DNA from: Tillus elongatus
Lineage: Eukaryota; Arthropoda; Insecta; Coleoptera; Cleridae
Direction: 5' to 3'
Assembly (NCBI GenBank): GCA_964006375.1
Contig: OZ023270.1
Coordinates: forward strand, 58,188,288-58,252,287
Length of the DNA stretch: 64,000 bases
The position numbers were made by a program, and so were the translations under genes. The notes beneath the pieces were generated by a model. It was not told the DNA's origin. It made no database searches and saw only the letters and a program-made list of their open reading frames with translations. Below, piece after piece: positions 10,725-21,685 of this stretch. The stretch's first letter is position 1, and the number at the start of each line of letters is the position of its first letter.

Positions 10725-11745
10725 CCATTCACAAAGTGCTGTTGCTCTTACTTGGTGAAACCGTTCCACAGCAAACATATATTATGTAGAAACTTTTTCT
10801 CTTCTTCTTCCTTTTCTCGTTCTCTTTCCATCGGAGATTGGAAATCATCATAGGCAATATTATCTTTTTTGGTGCACGTCTAAAAAGTTCAATTGAGCTG
10901 CATCCAGAACATTTGCGTAGATTGCGCAACCACGATGTTTTTTCCACCTACGCTTCTTTTATCTTTGGTTTTCTCTTCATGATATTTCTAAGTAACGCAT
11001 ACCTCGCTCCTCTCGTGATATGACCCAATCACTTCAACTTTCTCTTGTTGATAGTTTTTAATAGTTCTTGTTGTTTGTTTAGTCTTTGCAGTACGCTTGC
11101 ATTCGTCACACGATCCATCCATGGAATTTTGAGAATTGGCCGGTAGCATCACATTTCAAAAGCTTTTATGTTTTTGATGTTTTTGCTCTTCAATGTCCAG
11201 GCTTCCACTTCGTAAAGGAGAGTGGAGAAAATGTAGCATCTCAGCATATGGATGCGCAGAGTAATATGATGTCCCGGTTGCAGAATATCTTTCTCATTTT
11301 ATTGAATACTATTCTGGCAATTCAACGCAGCTTTTGATCTCCTTCGTTTGATCGATATTGTCTGTGATCCATGCACCCAATTATTGATACTACGGTATTT
11401 TTTCAATTCGTGTATCGTCGATAACAAGATGAGCTCTAATTATCTGGTACTTTGTTGTTACCATGAATTTGTTTTTTTTTAGATTAATTTTTAAGCCGCA
11501 ATTATTACATTCAATATTAGGTCTATATTATATATTGTGGTTCTTCTATTGTGCCTGTTAATATGACGGTGTCATCTGAATATCTATTGCTATTGAGAGC
11601 TTCTCCTTTTATCACCACGTCTTCGGACATTTCTGATAGTGATTTTTGACAAATGGTTTTGCTCTATACAGAGTGAACAGAAGAGGCGGGAGCACACAAC
11701 CCTGACGCACTCGATATATTTCAATTTCTGGTGTTAAGTTGTTTT
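10725..11745 (-). pseudogene. RTE/BovB-like LINE fragment
   Basis: Minus-strand remains of a LINE reverse transcriptase C-terminal half. Reading right to left in broken frames there is GCVLPPLLFTLY, YEVEAWTLKSKN, EAFEMWCYRPILKIPWMDRVTN, KTINKRKLKLLGHI and finally SWLRNLRKCSGCSSIELFRRA. This block order matches the RTE-type copy at 4495-5569. Many stops and frameshifts, so it is old. The 3' end runs into a GAA/GAG-rich stretch near 10800, again like the other copy. Confidence 0.72.
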
Positions 11746-12015
11746 AAATTTATAACTTAAATTAATACCCTGTGTATTAATTAAAGAGTTAATGAATAAC
11801 ATTTAACTTGCTACTCAGTCGAGGCACAAATTGTAATATAAATTAAACGCAGGGCGTGGGCTTTAGCACTTGTACTCGGTGAATTTTAAAATGCACAAAT
11901 AAAAATCAGGAGTAAAATAAAAATTCGGTTTATTAAAAATTGTTGAAGCTATATAATGTTTTCAATTGAGCAAATTTAAGTAAAAGGAATATAAAAATTA
12001 TTCAGATTTAAATAC
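11746..12015. other. Intron sequence, nothing recognised
   Basis: AT-rich, no gene or repeat signature seen. Confidence 0.5.
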
Positions 12016-12392
12016 AAAATACAAAAATGATCTGGCACGAAATATTTTTGTATAACTTTTTTTTCTTTGAACATAGAAATATAAATTTTGGTATGTAGTT
12101 TCCTTTTAACGTCGTAAACTTACGTACCAAATTTGGTTACCATAACTTTCCTATTTTTTGAGATAAAAATTTTTTTCGAAAGAAAATTTAAAATTTTCCT
12201 GGAAAACCTGGTCCGATTTTTCTGGCGAACGAACTTATCCAAGCCACTTACAAAAAGAAGGTACATGCTAAATTTTATCGAAATCAGTTCCTGATTTTTT
12301 GAGTTATCGGTGTGATACATATATATTTTTTCAAAATTCAAAAGTCGAGATCTCCTCATTAGTGATTTTTTTCTAAGAAAATTCACTAAAAT
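12016..12392 (+). mobile_element. Helitron-like (TA)n-core repeat, copy 1, internally deleted
   Basis: Carries the body of the family found at 12461-14582, 18033-18595 and 39026-39897: ATGATCTGGCAC near the left, one 141-bp-type block, GAGTTATCGGTGTGATAC, then AAAAGTCGAGATCTCCTCATTAG and a closing AAAATTCACT. The left hairpin is missing. The (TA)n core and the block after it are reduced to ATATATA joined to the poly-T, so this copy lost its core by deletion. Confidence 0.7.
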
Positions 12393-12460
12393 GATTAACT
12401 ACTTCAACTTGACATATAAAACTGTTGAAATGAATTGTGGAGCATAAGATTACATTTTAA

Positions 12461-13070
12461 AAAGACGCAGCAAGTGCGTTATGGTAGTGAATTTTCATAA
12501 AAATGATCTGGCACAAAATATTTTATTATAACTTTTTTTTCTTGTAACATAGAAATCTAAATTTTGGTGTATAGTTTACTTTTTATATCGTAAACCTACC
12601 TACCAAATTTGGTTATAGAATTTTAATTTTTTAAGATAACAATTTTTTTCAAATGGAAACTCTAAATTTTTCCGGAAAACCTCGTCCGATTTTTCTGATT
12701 AACGAACTTATCAAAGACATTTACAAAAGGAAGGTACATGCCAAATTTTATCAAAATCGGCCCATTATTCTTTGAGATAAAATTTTTTTTTTAATGAAAA
12801 CTCAAAATTTTCCCGGAAAACCTTGTTTGATTTTCCTGGCTAACAAACTTATCAAGGCCACTTACAAAAGGAAGGTACATGCCAAATTTTATTAAAATCG
12901 GCTTATTACTTTTTGAGATAAGAATTTTTTTCGAATGAAAACTCAAAATTTTCCCGGAAAACCTCGTCCGATTTTCCTGACTAACGAACTTATCCAAGAT
13001 ATTTACAAAAGAAACGTACATGCCAAATTTTATCAAAATCGGCCCATTATTTTTTTGAGTTATCGGTGTG

Positions 13071-13158
<88 letters not shown>
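12461..13158 (+). mobile_element. Helitron-like (TA)n-core repeat, copy 2, left part
   Basis: Starts with the hairpin ACGCAGCAAGTGCGT (12465-12479, 5-bp stem, 5-base loop) followed by TAGTGAATTTTCAT. The middle holds three tandem blocks of about 141 bp, each with GGTACATGCCAAATTTTAT and TTTTCCGG (anchor positions 12733, 12874, 13015), and then GAGTTATCGGTGTGATAC and the (TA)n core. Its right part lies at 14371-14582, beyond the Penelope-like insertion. It codes for no protein; long frames across the blocks are repeat artefacts. Confidence 0.78.
13075..13158. repeat. (TA)n microsatellite, core of repeat copy 2
   Basis: About 84 bp of TA repeats, cut off by the Penelope-like insertion; the array resumes at 14371. 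Confidence 0.97.
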
Positions 13159-13162
<4 letters not shown>

Positions 13163-13210
13163 CAAAAAATTGTGGGAACGCCGTCAGTTGTAGAATAAAA
13201 CTCTTTATTA

Positions 13211-13255
13211 TACGCCGAGCTTTCGGAAAAATTTATTCCTTTATCGAGGCTACAA
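13211..13255 (-). ncRNA. Degenerate hammerhead-ribozyme-like motif
   Basis: On the minus strand: CTCGATAA, a stem AGGAA/TTTCC around an AT-rich loop, GAAA, then GC-TCG-GC and GTA. The layout resembles a minimal type I hammerhead (CUGANGA, stem II, GAAA, short stem III, NUH) as known from Penelope-like elements. The first core departs from consensus in two places (extra C, G8 to A), so self-cleavage is unlikely. The mirror copy lies at 14243-14286 on the plus strand. Confidence 0.35.
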
Positions 13256-13421
13256 TATGGAAAGAAAAAAGTTTACAATTTACTTGGAAAAAATATAAAA
13301 TTTTAAAATACTTACATATAACATGAGTTATACTAAACTATTTATCTAATAACAAACATAAAAAGAAAACCTTTTGATGAATTTGAGTGAAGTCTAATAA
13401 ATGCCAAACTGACATATAAAG

Positions 13422-13887
13422 CTAAATATTGTTTAATTGAATTTGTTTTTTGTTTTTGTCTAGGAAATATAAAAAGGGGTAGTGATTTCTAAAATTATTA
13501 TCTTTCTTTAAGTTTATTAAATTTTCGTTAAAAGTAATTTCAAACTCTTCTAAACACATTCTTTTATTACTTAAGGTTTCACAGTGTAAAATAGAAACAT
13601 TACTAAAATTTATATTATGGCTAGTGTCAAGATTATGTTCTGACAGAGCGCAAGTTCTTTTTTGTAAACGTATGTCACTTTTGTGCTGTGTTAACCTATC
13701 TTTAAGGACTCTGCTTGTTTGGCCAATTACAACTATTACATGGAATACAATACACCACTCCAGACACTTTGGAAATTTCATCCTTACCTTTGAGTTTACT
13801 AAAAATGTTATTAATTGTTTTTGAATATCGAAACGTTATTTTAAAATTGGTTTCATCTTTAAATATAAACTTTAACCTATTGGCCAT
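13422..13887 (-). pseudogene. GIY-YIG-type endonuclease domain of a Penelope-like element, frameshifted
   Basis: The minus strand gives GVVYCIPCNSC (the GIY-type strand with a Cys pair) and, in another frame from about 13740, VIGQTSRVLKDRLTQHKSD, CALSEHN, NINFSNVSILHCE and KRMCLEEFEI, ending at 13422. The order of a VVY strand, a VIGQTS strand, R-LT-H and E in LEEFEI matches the C-terminal endonuclease of Penelope-like retroelements. A frameshift near 13735 splits it and the YIG tyrosine is Val, so this copy is inactive. The closing Glu of the domain is still present. Confidence 0.7.
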
Positions 13888-14367
13888 AATATAAATTTTA
13901 GTAATGTTTTTATTTTACACTGTGAAACCTTAAGTAATAAAAGAATGTGTTTAGAAGAGTTTGAAATTACTTTTAACGACAATTTAATAAACTTAAAGAA
14001 AGATTATAATTTTAGAAATCACTACCCCTTTTTATATTTCCTAGACAAAAACAAATTCAATTAAACAATATTTAGCTTTATATGTCAGTTTGGCATTTAT
14101 TAGACTTCACTCAAATTCATCAAAAGGTTTTCTTTTTATGTTTGTTATTAGATAAATAGTTTAGTAGAACTCATGTTATATGTAAGTATTTTAAAATTTT
14201 ATATTTTTTCCAAGTAAATTGTAAACTTTTTTCTTTCCATATTGTAGCCTCGATAAAGGAATAAATTTTTCCGAAAGCTCGGCGTATAATAAAGAGTTTT
14301 ATTCTACAACTGACGGCGTTCCCACAATTTTTTGATAAATAACACTATTACCGTCACAAAAATTTAA

Positions 14368-14370
<3 letters not shown>

Positions 14371-14448
<78 letters not shown>
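14371..14448. repeat. (TA)n microsatellite, core of repeat copy 2 (continued)
   Basis: About 78 bp of TA repeats immediately right of the Penelope-like insertion. Confidence 0.97.
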
Positions 14449-14451
<3 letters not shown>

Positions 14452-14582
14452 ATATAAAAATTGAAACTAACCCCGGATATGGGTTCTAGGGGTCCTAGTT
14501 CGCGCTCATTTGCAAAAAAATTTTCAAAATTCAAAAGTCGGGATCTCCCCATTAGTGAATTTTTTCTACGAAAATTCACTAA
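14371..14582 (+). mobile_element. Helitron-like (TA)n-core repeat, copy 2, right part
   Basis: The (TA)n core (14371-14448) resumes and is followed by AACATATAAAAATTGAAACT, ACCCCGGATATGGGTTCTAG, GTCCTAGTTCGCGCTCATTTG, AAAAGTCGGGATCTCCCC and the terminal hairpin TTAGTGAATTTTTTCTACGA with AAAATTCACTAA. The same right end occurs in every fuller copy. Confidence 0.78.
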
Positions 14583-15594
14583 AAAGAGATTTTACGGATA
14601 AATGATGTACTTAGTTTGTCAGTTCGGTCGACGTGATTCAGACTGCTGCTCTTGAAGTGACGACTAGATCCGTCTAGGCCAGGATGTTGGCAGGCCTCAC
14701 TGTGTATGTGCATCTTCCTGGAGGAACGGCTTCGGTGAATTGGCACACTAATTGATGTTCCTTATTATTGAAGCTCCTCCAGGACGATGGGTCTCAAAAT
14801 GCTGAGCGGTGAGTAATGGATCCCATGATGGTGGGTGCCCGAAGAACGGGTCCCAGAATAGCTGTCCAATAGCGGGTTTCTGAATAGCGCGTCCAGACTA
14901 GCGGGTCCCTGACCAGCGGGTCCAGACTAACGGGTCCGTGACCAGCGGATCAAGACTAACAGATCCCTGACCAGCGAGGTGGCTATAAAATTTCAGTCGG
15001 ATTAGTGTCGGTTAAAGTCTTTATGATTTACATGAGGCGGCTGGTAGCAGGTTGCGTTTAAGTACATAATTTATCCGTGTGTTAATAACTAAAATAGAAT
15101 AAAATAAATGAAATAAAATTTTAATTGACCCTTTTGAAAGTACAGTTAATACTGCATAATAGCAAGCAATCATTTAATTTTTGAACGTTACCACAAGCCA
15201 CCATTAAACAGTATATAATTTATAATAAAGGGAACAATATTGAAAGTAAATTCAGTGCAGCACATACTAGTAAGCAAACATATCAATCACAATGAAGTTC
15301 ACAAGCAATTAGAAAATAAGCGAGTATTATAAGTATAACTTACACAATTAGGCATGTTGCCTTCCCTAATTAAATTAGCTATGCGATAACATGTTCTGAG
15401 GTTGACTTAATAACAGAGAAGGGGAAGTGTCGGGTATTCAGATAGTCCTCTATTCTATTCTATTCTATGTCTATTTTGTTTGGCCTAAGACGTCGGTCCA
15501 TTGAGCCATTAAACGTAGTCTAATCTAGTGACGGTTGTCGATTGTCGGACTTTATATTGGCATCGGTATATTTTCTCTATTATGTTTGATATTA
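14583..15594. other. Non-coding stretch with a short minisatellite
   Basis: Contains the repeats at about 14865-14980 described separately and a TCTATTCTATTC short repeat near 15451-15470. The composition is more GC-rich than its surroundings from 14620 to 15060, which suggests another, unidentified inserted element. No protein-coding signature seen. Confidence 0.4.
14865..14980. repeat. Minisatellite of about 30-bp units
   Basis: Alternating GCGGGTCCCTGACCA and GCGGGTCCAGACTAA motifs recur about four times with substitutions, giving a period near 30 bp. Confidence 0.65.
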
Positions 15595-16400
15595 TGATAC
15601 GTATTTAGCGTAGGTGCATTCTCATCGAGTTAATATTGACCACGTAATGCGTATGTCGAATCACCGACTCTGACGTCACTAGTGGGACTGATTCAGTAGC
15701 TTTATGGTTCGGAGAAAGGTATATACAAGTGGGACATGTTACACATATGTTAAATACGTGTGACATGTTACAAACTTTCACTTTCGCTAGTTGATTCCAG
15801 TAAAAATTACAGATAGTTCTTATATCCCTACTATCTAAATTCTTACTCAGTGAAATTTGTCTTAAGTGGTCATGCTGTACCCTGTCAAATGCCTTCTCAA
15901 AATCACCAAAGCAAGCATACACTTCCTGATTCATATCAATACATCTCTGGGACAAGACGATCATTCCATACTAAGCTTATAGAGTATCCATCTCCTTTAT
16001 AAATGTCATTTGAGAATCACCAATGTCCTCATCTAATTTCTTGAAAACTTTGTTGTATGTTATCTTCAAAAAAGCTTTAGCGTGTGACTCACTAGGGCTA
16101 TACTGCGATGTTCGCTACATTCTTTTGCGTTGGTTTTTTTTTTTGGGAATTAGGACGAACGTGGAATGGAGCTAATCTTCTGGTTATATTCCAGTTTTAT
16201 GTATGTTGTTAAATAGGTCTAGCATGGTTCTGATAGATTCTCTGTTTATCAGTTTGAGTGGCTCCACAGGAATCTCATCGTATCCACTAACTTGTCCATC
16301 TTTGACCTGTTTAAGTGCATATTCTATTTCTTCTATCATTATTTCATTTGTTAATTTTTCTCTAACTTCACACAAATGCTGCATATATCCAAAAAAGAAA
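15595..16400 (-). pseudogene. RTE-type LINE reverse transcriptase fragment
   Basis: Minus-strand fragment of the N-terminal half of a reverse transcriptase. From the right: IEYALKQVKDGQVSGYDEIPVEPLK (finger region), IPKKKTNAKECSEHRSIAL-type residues near 16080-16150, then YACFGDFEKAFDRVQHDHL around the first catalytic Asp and ICNFYWNQLAKV. It lacks the YADD box, which would lie further left and is lost. Stops and frameshifts occur between the blocks. It is a different part from the RTE fragments at 4495 and 10725, so a relationship is plausible but not shown. Confidence 0.75.
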
Positions 16401-16506
16401 ACAGTTGTGAAGAAGAAATCTCAACAACTCTATTTGGCGAACAAATGCAGATTAATTTATTTATGAAATTCTAACTGCAGTATTCTTGCGCCAGATAATT
16501 TAAAGT

Positions 16507-16538
16507 TCTCTCTCTCTATCTCTCTCTCTCTCTCTCTC

Positions 16539-16608
<70 letters not shown>
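16507..16608. repeat. (CT)n and (TA)n compound microsatellite
   Basis: A CT-rich run (16507-16541) is followed directly by about 66 bp of TA repeats (16543-16608). Confidence 0.95.
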
Positions 16609-16614
<6 letters not shown>

Positions 16615-16824
16615 TTCGGCGAGGGAACCTACAGTTCCATACCTAATATCTGGAGGCTATACAGTATACAGCCGTTTTAAGTTACTTATAGCGTTACACC
16701 AAACCTTTTTTACAAAAGTTTTATAAGCAATACGAAATTAATTTCGAACTCTTTAAAACTCAGTGCAAATTATTGATACCTAATCAAGCTCTTCACAGAG
16801 TTAAAAATATTTGTGTAATTTTAG

Positions 16825-17010
16825 TATCAATTTGGAAAAGACACCGAAAGGCTATACTGCCAACATTTAACCAGAAGATTTTGGACAGCTTTGTGCCTAT
16901 ATTTGGAAAGCAAAGTAAGATTTTGGTTGAACAACTGAAAAAAGTATCTGGAAAAGGAGAAATTGATCTTTTTAGATATATCACCAACTGCACTGCCGAC
17001 ATTTTTTGTG
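16825..17010 (+). CDS. Cytochrome P450 (CYP4 clan), C-helix exon
   Basis: A 186-bp exon. Its first two bases join the last base of the exon at 7853 to make GTA (Val). It encodes SIWKRHRKAILPTFNQKIL, then VPIFGKQSKILVEQL and FRYITNCTADIFC. The WKRHR stretch is the conserved WxxxR of the C-helix, where the Arg contacts a heme propionate, and LPTFNQKILDSF is highly typical of CYP4 enzymes. The acceptor is TAATTTTAG and the donor GTAAGT. It ends with one base of the Glu codon completed at 42701. No stops. Confidence 0.92.
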
Positions 17011-17149
17011 GTAAGTAGGTCTGACAGATACCAGTAAGATGTATCTCTATGTAGGTGTAAGCACAAATAAGTTCACCAGTTTTTTAATTAAAAATCGCTA
17101 ATTAAAACGAGAATATGCCAGTAGAAGTATTGTGTGATACTTAAGAATT

Positions 17150-17310
17150 TCGGGAGGCAGCAAGTGCGTTATAGTAGTGAATTTCCATAAGAATCGTACA
17201 CCATTAGTACAGCATATTACTAAAATTAATACTGTAAACTTAAACAGCCCCTAAATATCGGTTTTGGAAGTCCTAGTACGCGTACATTTGAAGAGTTATT
17301 CCGAAAGTGT
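17150..17310 (+). repeat. Diverged fragment of the Helitron-like repeat
   Basis: GCAGCAAGTGCGTTATAGTAGTGAATTTCCAT matches the hairpin end of the family, and GTCCTAGTACGCGTACATTTGAA matches the block right of the (TA)n core. The middle is deleted. Confidence 0.55.
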
Positions 17311-17812
17311 TACCATTGATATATCTCTACTATCAAAACAAATCCTGGGATCTAGCTCCCTTTGAAAAAACTGACCAAAACTCAATCTTCTATGAAGCTA
17401 GAAGTTCAAAATTTTATATATCTAGGTAGTACAAGAAACTTGTGGTACAAAATATTTCCAGAAGAAAACTTAATTCATATTTAGGAAAGTAAAGTATCTG
17501 TCAAATATAAACGCAGCCGTTATTTTTCCTTATTAATCGCCTGGCTGATTTTGTTCTAGTCAACCTAATCGACCCAGTTTTTGCAACAACTAAAGAAGTT
17601 TTCGAAAAACAAATTCTCTATGAGAGAGTTTTCTTAATAAAAATTCAATATCAACAATAACAAAACCTCTGCTGAAAATTTTTATTTTAAACTCAAAGGT
17701 GACAAACTTATTCAGGCGTTTTTAACAAAAATGAGATCTTTTTCCAAACGTATGAAACCAGTACACTTTTATTGCTACCAAATATTGAAGTGAAACAAAA
17801 AAAAATATTACA
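17311..17812. other. Intron sequence, nothing recognised
   Basis: No gene or repeat signature seen. The A run at 17797-17805 acts as a T9 tract on the minus strand for the tRNA-like sequence beside it. Confidence 0.45.
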
Positions 17813-17880
17813 TGCATCGACCGGGAACCGAACCCGGGTTCGTTTACGTGAGAGGCGGGCATTCTACTATTCTCTGATAC
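17813..17880 (-). pseudogene. tRNA-Gly-like pseudogene
   Basis: On the minus strand the 3' half is nearly a tRNA-Gly: a perfect T arm (CCGGG-TTCGGTT-CCCGG) and an acceptor end TCGATGCA that pairs largely with the start GTATCAG. The 5' half keeps TAGTAGAATGCCCGCCT but the D arm is shortened. The anticodon stem no longer pairs, and the loop CTCTCAC would place CTC where glycine isoacceptors have GCC. A T9 tract 8 bases downstream would terminate polymerase III. A decayed tRNA or a SINE head. Confidence 0.6.
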
Positions 17881-18032
17881 TTGATGCCGACTTCGTGCCA
17901 CGGGACATTTTATATTACATTAAAAGTAAACGTAACAACTAATTACAGAGTTGATTGTATTGTTGCTTGAAACACATTCAACGACTATTTAAACCTTTGA
18001 TGACGTCTTATGTTTAAGTTCAAATTTAAAAA

Positions 18033-18595
<563 letters not shown>

Positions 18596-19246
18596 AGCAA
18601 ACTAATTTAAAATAATTTTTATACAGACGGGAGTCGATTTTGCTTACATTTCCACTATAATGCAAAATTTTCAGTCTAGAACTTCAATTGGGGCCATTTA
18701 TCAGGCTGCAAATATAGTGTATTTTAAAAATTTATTGAATTTCCAGTTAAAAACAATCACTTGTCAAATTTTTAATTTCTTCTTATTTGTCATTTTGGAT
18801 TTTTGTGGCCAAGATTTCACGATTGTTATTTCCGGTAGTATGTTTTATACGTGTTATTTGTATTGTTTGGTTAACGTTAATGTATGATTGATGTCTGTTG
18901 TATAAATCAACCTGCGCATTGCAGTTAAGTACTCCGTCTGTCAGGCATTGGACTTTAACGACTGTAAAGTCGTTTTATTGCATCTTTTTAGATTTTATAT
19001 TTAATTTGGTAAAAACTCTAAATTTTGTGTACCAGATTACTTACAATTCACAGCACAAGTTTATTTACACCATTTTTATCCAGATACAAGGTCTCGTTCC
19101 AGTTACTCTAATACTTTCAAAAATATAGCATCTTCAAAAATATTTTGGTAAAGAAAAATGTTCGTTTTAGCTAATTTACAAACTTGTCTGCGGTCTGCTA
19201 AGTTTCGTTCAACTCACTTTTTTTTTGAGTTATCGCTTGGTCATAC
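18596..19246. other. Intron sequence, nothing recognised
   Basis: Open frames at 18660-18887 and 18898-19128 are Phe/Ile-rich with no motif and look like chance. Confidence 0.45.
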
Positions 19247-19273
19247 ACGCGCACACACACACACACACACGGT

Positions 19274-19361
<88 letters not shown>
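19247..19361. repeat. (CA)n and (TA)n microsatellites
   Basis: A CA run (about 19247-19270) is followed by about 85 bp of TA repeats (19277-19361). Confidence 0.96.
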
Positions 19362-19365
<4 letters not shown>

Positions 19366-19420
19366 ATATGACACGTAGTGAGACACGTTAACACAATACT
19401 CAATACAAAAATGACTCTAT

Positions 19421-20526
19421 AATTGAAGAGTGGAAAGTAGAAAGGGCCTAAGTGCCAAAATAAAAGTTTTGAGATAATAGAGAAAAACTAAATAAAAGTT
19501 AGAGAACTTTTTTAAGGAAAGTTTTATTAAGTATTATGCATTTAAACCGAAACAAAAAACCTACTTCTTAACAAAAATTTGCATACTAAACTTCTTACTA
19601 CAAAGAAAACTGTTTAAACAAGTAAAATTAGGAAAAGGCCTAAGTGCCATAACTGATTTTGAGTATAGAAACATTCATAAAATACATTTTACTTCTTTTT
19701 TCTTTGTTCTTTTAAACCATTGTCTTCAATCTGAAGTAGCTGTTTATAAAAACGTTGGTGTTCTGGATTTTGAAGATAAGGAATCATGCTTCGAAGATGT
19801 GTGTGTTTTTGTTTGTTTAACGTCGGCCTATTTCCGCGACTATGGCCAATCACTGACGCCAGGGAGCAGTTTCACCTCACTATCCTGGAAATTTTGCTGA
19901 ACCCCTACCTTTCTGTAAGGAGGGTAGGGATATTTAACGTGCCCTACATCGCATGGACACGGGACTGACGGCTTTACGCCCCCTCCGAAGGGCGGAACGT
20001 GCAGACATTCAACTTGCTCAAATACAATGCCAGAACCTCGGTTGATGTTAATGTTACAGTTTGTACTGAAAAAGTGAAAGGAGTAGCCTGGGATCGAACC
20101 CAGTACCCTTCAGTTCAGAGGCACACGTTCTTGCCCCTGAACCATCGAGGCTCTAGCTTCGAAGAGATACCTTTTTATTTTCCGACACCTTGCTTTCTGA
20201 TGGCAACTTCATTATATTAGCCTGTGTAAGTCCAGCAAAAGTTTTCCCTTTCTTTAAAACATTAGCTTGCATCTCTTCTTGAAGATCAGAAAATGAATAA
20301 CTAAGGTTATGAATAATTATATTGGACTTAGGACCTTTCTAAGGAAAATGCTCGCGCACATACAACTACCCACATATACGAGGGGCTCTTATAAAGGCAA
20401 AACTTTAATTTTGGCGCTTAGAACCTTTCATAGGATATAAAGCATGGCACATAGAACCGTTCTATGTAAAAAACTGAATTTCGGGAAAAATGGCACTTAG
20501 GCCCTTTCTAATTTCCACTCTTCAAT
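19421..20526. mobile_element. Non-autonomous TIR element with repeated internal motif, host of a SINE
   Basis: AATTGAAGAGTGGAAAGTAG with AAAGGGCCTAAGTGCCA at 19421-19457 is matched in reverse complement at 20491-20526, giving terminal inverted repeats of about 36 bp. The core AAAGGxCCTAAGTGCC recurs inside the element near 19634, 20325 and 20420-20450 in both orientations. No transposase is encoded. A SINE is inserted at 19803-20158, so the element is older than that SINE copy. The superfamily cannot be assigned. Confidence 0.7.
19803..20158 (-). mobile_element. tRNA-derived SINE, copy 2
   Basis: Minus-strand copy of the family at 2900 and 27192. The head at the right end has GAGCCTCGATGGTTCAGG and GGGTTCGATCCC (B box at about 20093-20104); the body includes TTTGTACTGAAAAAGTGAAAG on the plus strand and the tail lies near 19803-19830. 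Confidence 0.8.
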
Positions 20527-21120
20527 TGATGTTTAGGAACAAGTTAAAGGAATACCAGATAAATAAATCCTAGCATTGCAAAGAATGAATTAAGTACTAA
20601 TTAAAATGCATATCGAAACACTTGTCATAAACAAACCCACAATACCTACATATAAAATTTGCAAAATTAAGTCCAAAATCAAAATTAAAAAGGAAAGAAT
20701 TAAAGTAATAAAAGTGAAAGACCTAAAGATCTATACTTCACAATCAGTAGATTATTTTGAGGGAGATCGACTGATATGTAGATCCAGTGTAGAGTCAGAT
20801 AAACTTGTTCTGATTTCAGAGCACCTAGAAAAATAAAATCAAAATCAATTAAAACAAAAAAGGGATATTTTTCACATTAATTCATTAACCAGAGGTGTAA
20901 ATTAGAACATAGGTTAAAGATAAGTGTAAGTGTGTAGGTGTGTGTGTGTGTTTGGTTTACTGGCTGTGGCTTTGATCAGCCATTAGCACATTATGACCCA
21001 CCTCTGCTACCCTATCCTAAAGTCGTTAGATCACCTTTACACTTTTCTTTTTGTATATATACATACTTAAATTTATTCTATGCTATTATTCTAAATACAA
21101 GTATTCATCCTTGATTATAT
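20527..21120. other. Intron sequence, nothing recognised
   Basis: Contains a lysine-rich frame (20606-20836) without motif and a short GT run at 20938-20950. Confidence 0.45.
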
Positions 21121-21375
21121 AGTTTTTTTTTTTTTTTTTTTCAATCTTTTATTTCTCTTAGGACTTTTTTTTTTATTTCTATCTTTTTTGGCTTTTTTTT
21201 ATGTTGCAATCTTTTATTTCTTTTTTTTTTGCAATCTTTTATTTCCCTTAGGACTTTTTTTTTTTTTTTATTTCTCTCTTTTTTGCCTTTTTTTTATGTT
21301 GCAATCTTTTATTTCTTTTTTTTTTTTTCTTTTTTTTTTCTCAAGAGCCTTTTTTTTGTTATTAAATAAATAAAA
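21121..21375 (-). repeat. Tandemly repeated A-rich LINE tail
   Basis: On the minus strand GTCCTAAGxGAAATAAAAGATTG alternates with A runs and AAAAAAGAGAGAAATAAA. Two units of roughly 110-120 bp can be followed, with the GAAATAAAAGATTGCAA motif present at least four times. It ends in a long A run at about 21121-21140, consistent with the 3' terminus. Confidence 0.65.
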
Positions 21376-21685
21376 GGACTGTGAGGAGATGGTTGACTAC
21401 AGGGATACGTATACGCTACTGGGGCTCTTCAGAGCTTTCAACATCACAGACTGAGCCGCTATAAGAAAGGTGTCAAACACTAGGAAAGACAATAGGAACT
21501 TATTAACTATCTAGAGGTAATATTCACTATTAACTAATTACAATTCCACTTTACAGGCTTTACTTAATATAAGTATGTCTATTATTATTTGTATTAAATT
21601 TAAGAATGGAATTAAAAGTCGCTAAGTACTGGGAGAAAGAAAATACTACTTCCAAATTTCGGAAAGTTGCCGCTAGGTTTCTAAT

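Larger units (their letters stand above)
13159..14369 (-). mobile_element. Penelope-like element in head-to-head arrangement inside a (TA)n array
   Basis: Arms of about 460 bp at 13159-13622 and 13886-14345 are reverse complements with few differences. The left copy (minus strand) extends further upstream, to about 13887, and encodes a GIY-YIG-like domain; the right copy (plus strand) is truncated to the 3' part. Both outer ends read GACGGCGTTCCCACAATTTTTTGATA when taken in element orientation. Inverted or tandem partial copies are characteristic of Penelope-like elements. No reverse transcriptase domain is present, so both are strongly 5'-truncated. A further 24 bp or so at 14346-14370 belongs to neither arm. 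Confidence 0.75.

Noticed and set aside
12461..13070. CRISPR-like array
   Set aside because: The repeats are adjacent 141-bp blocks without spacers, in a eukaryotic transposable element.
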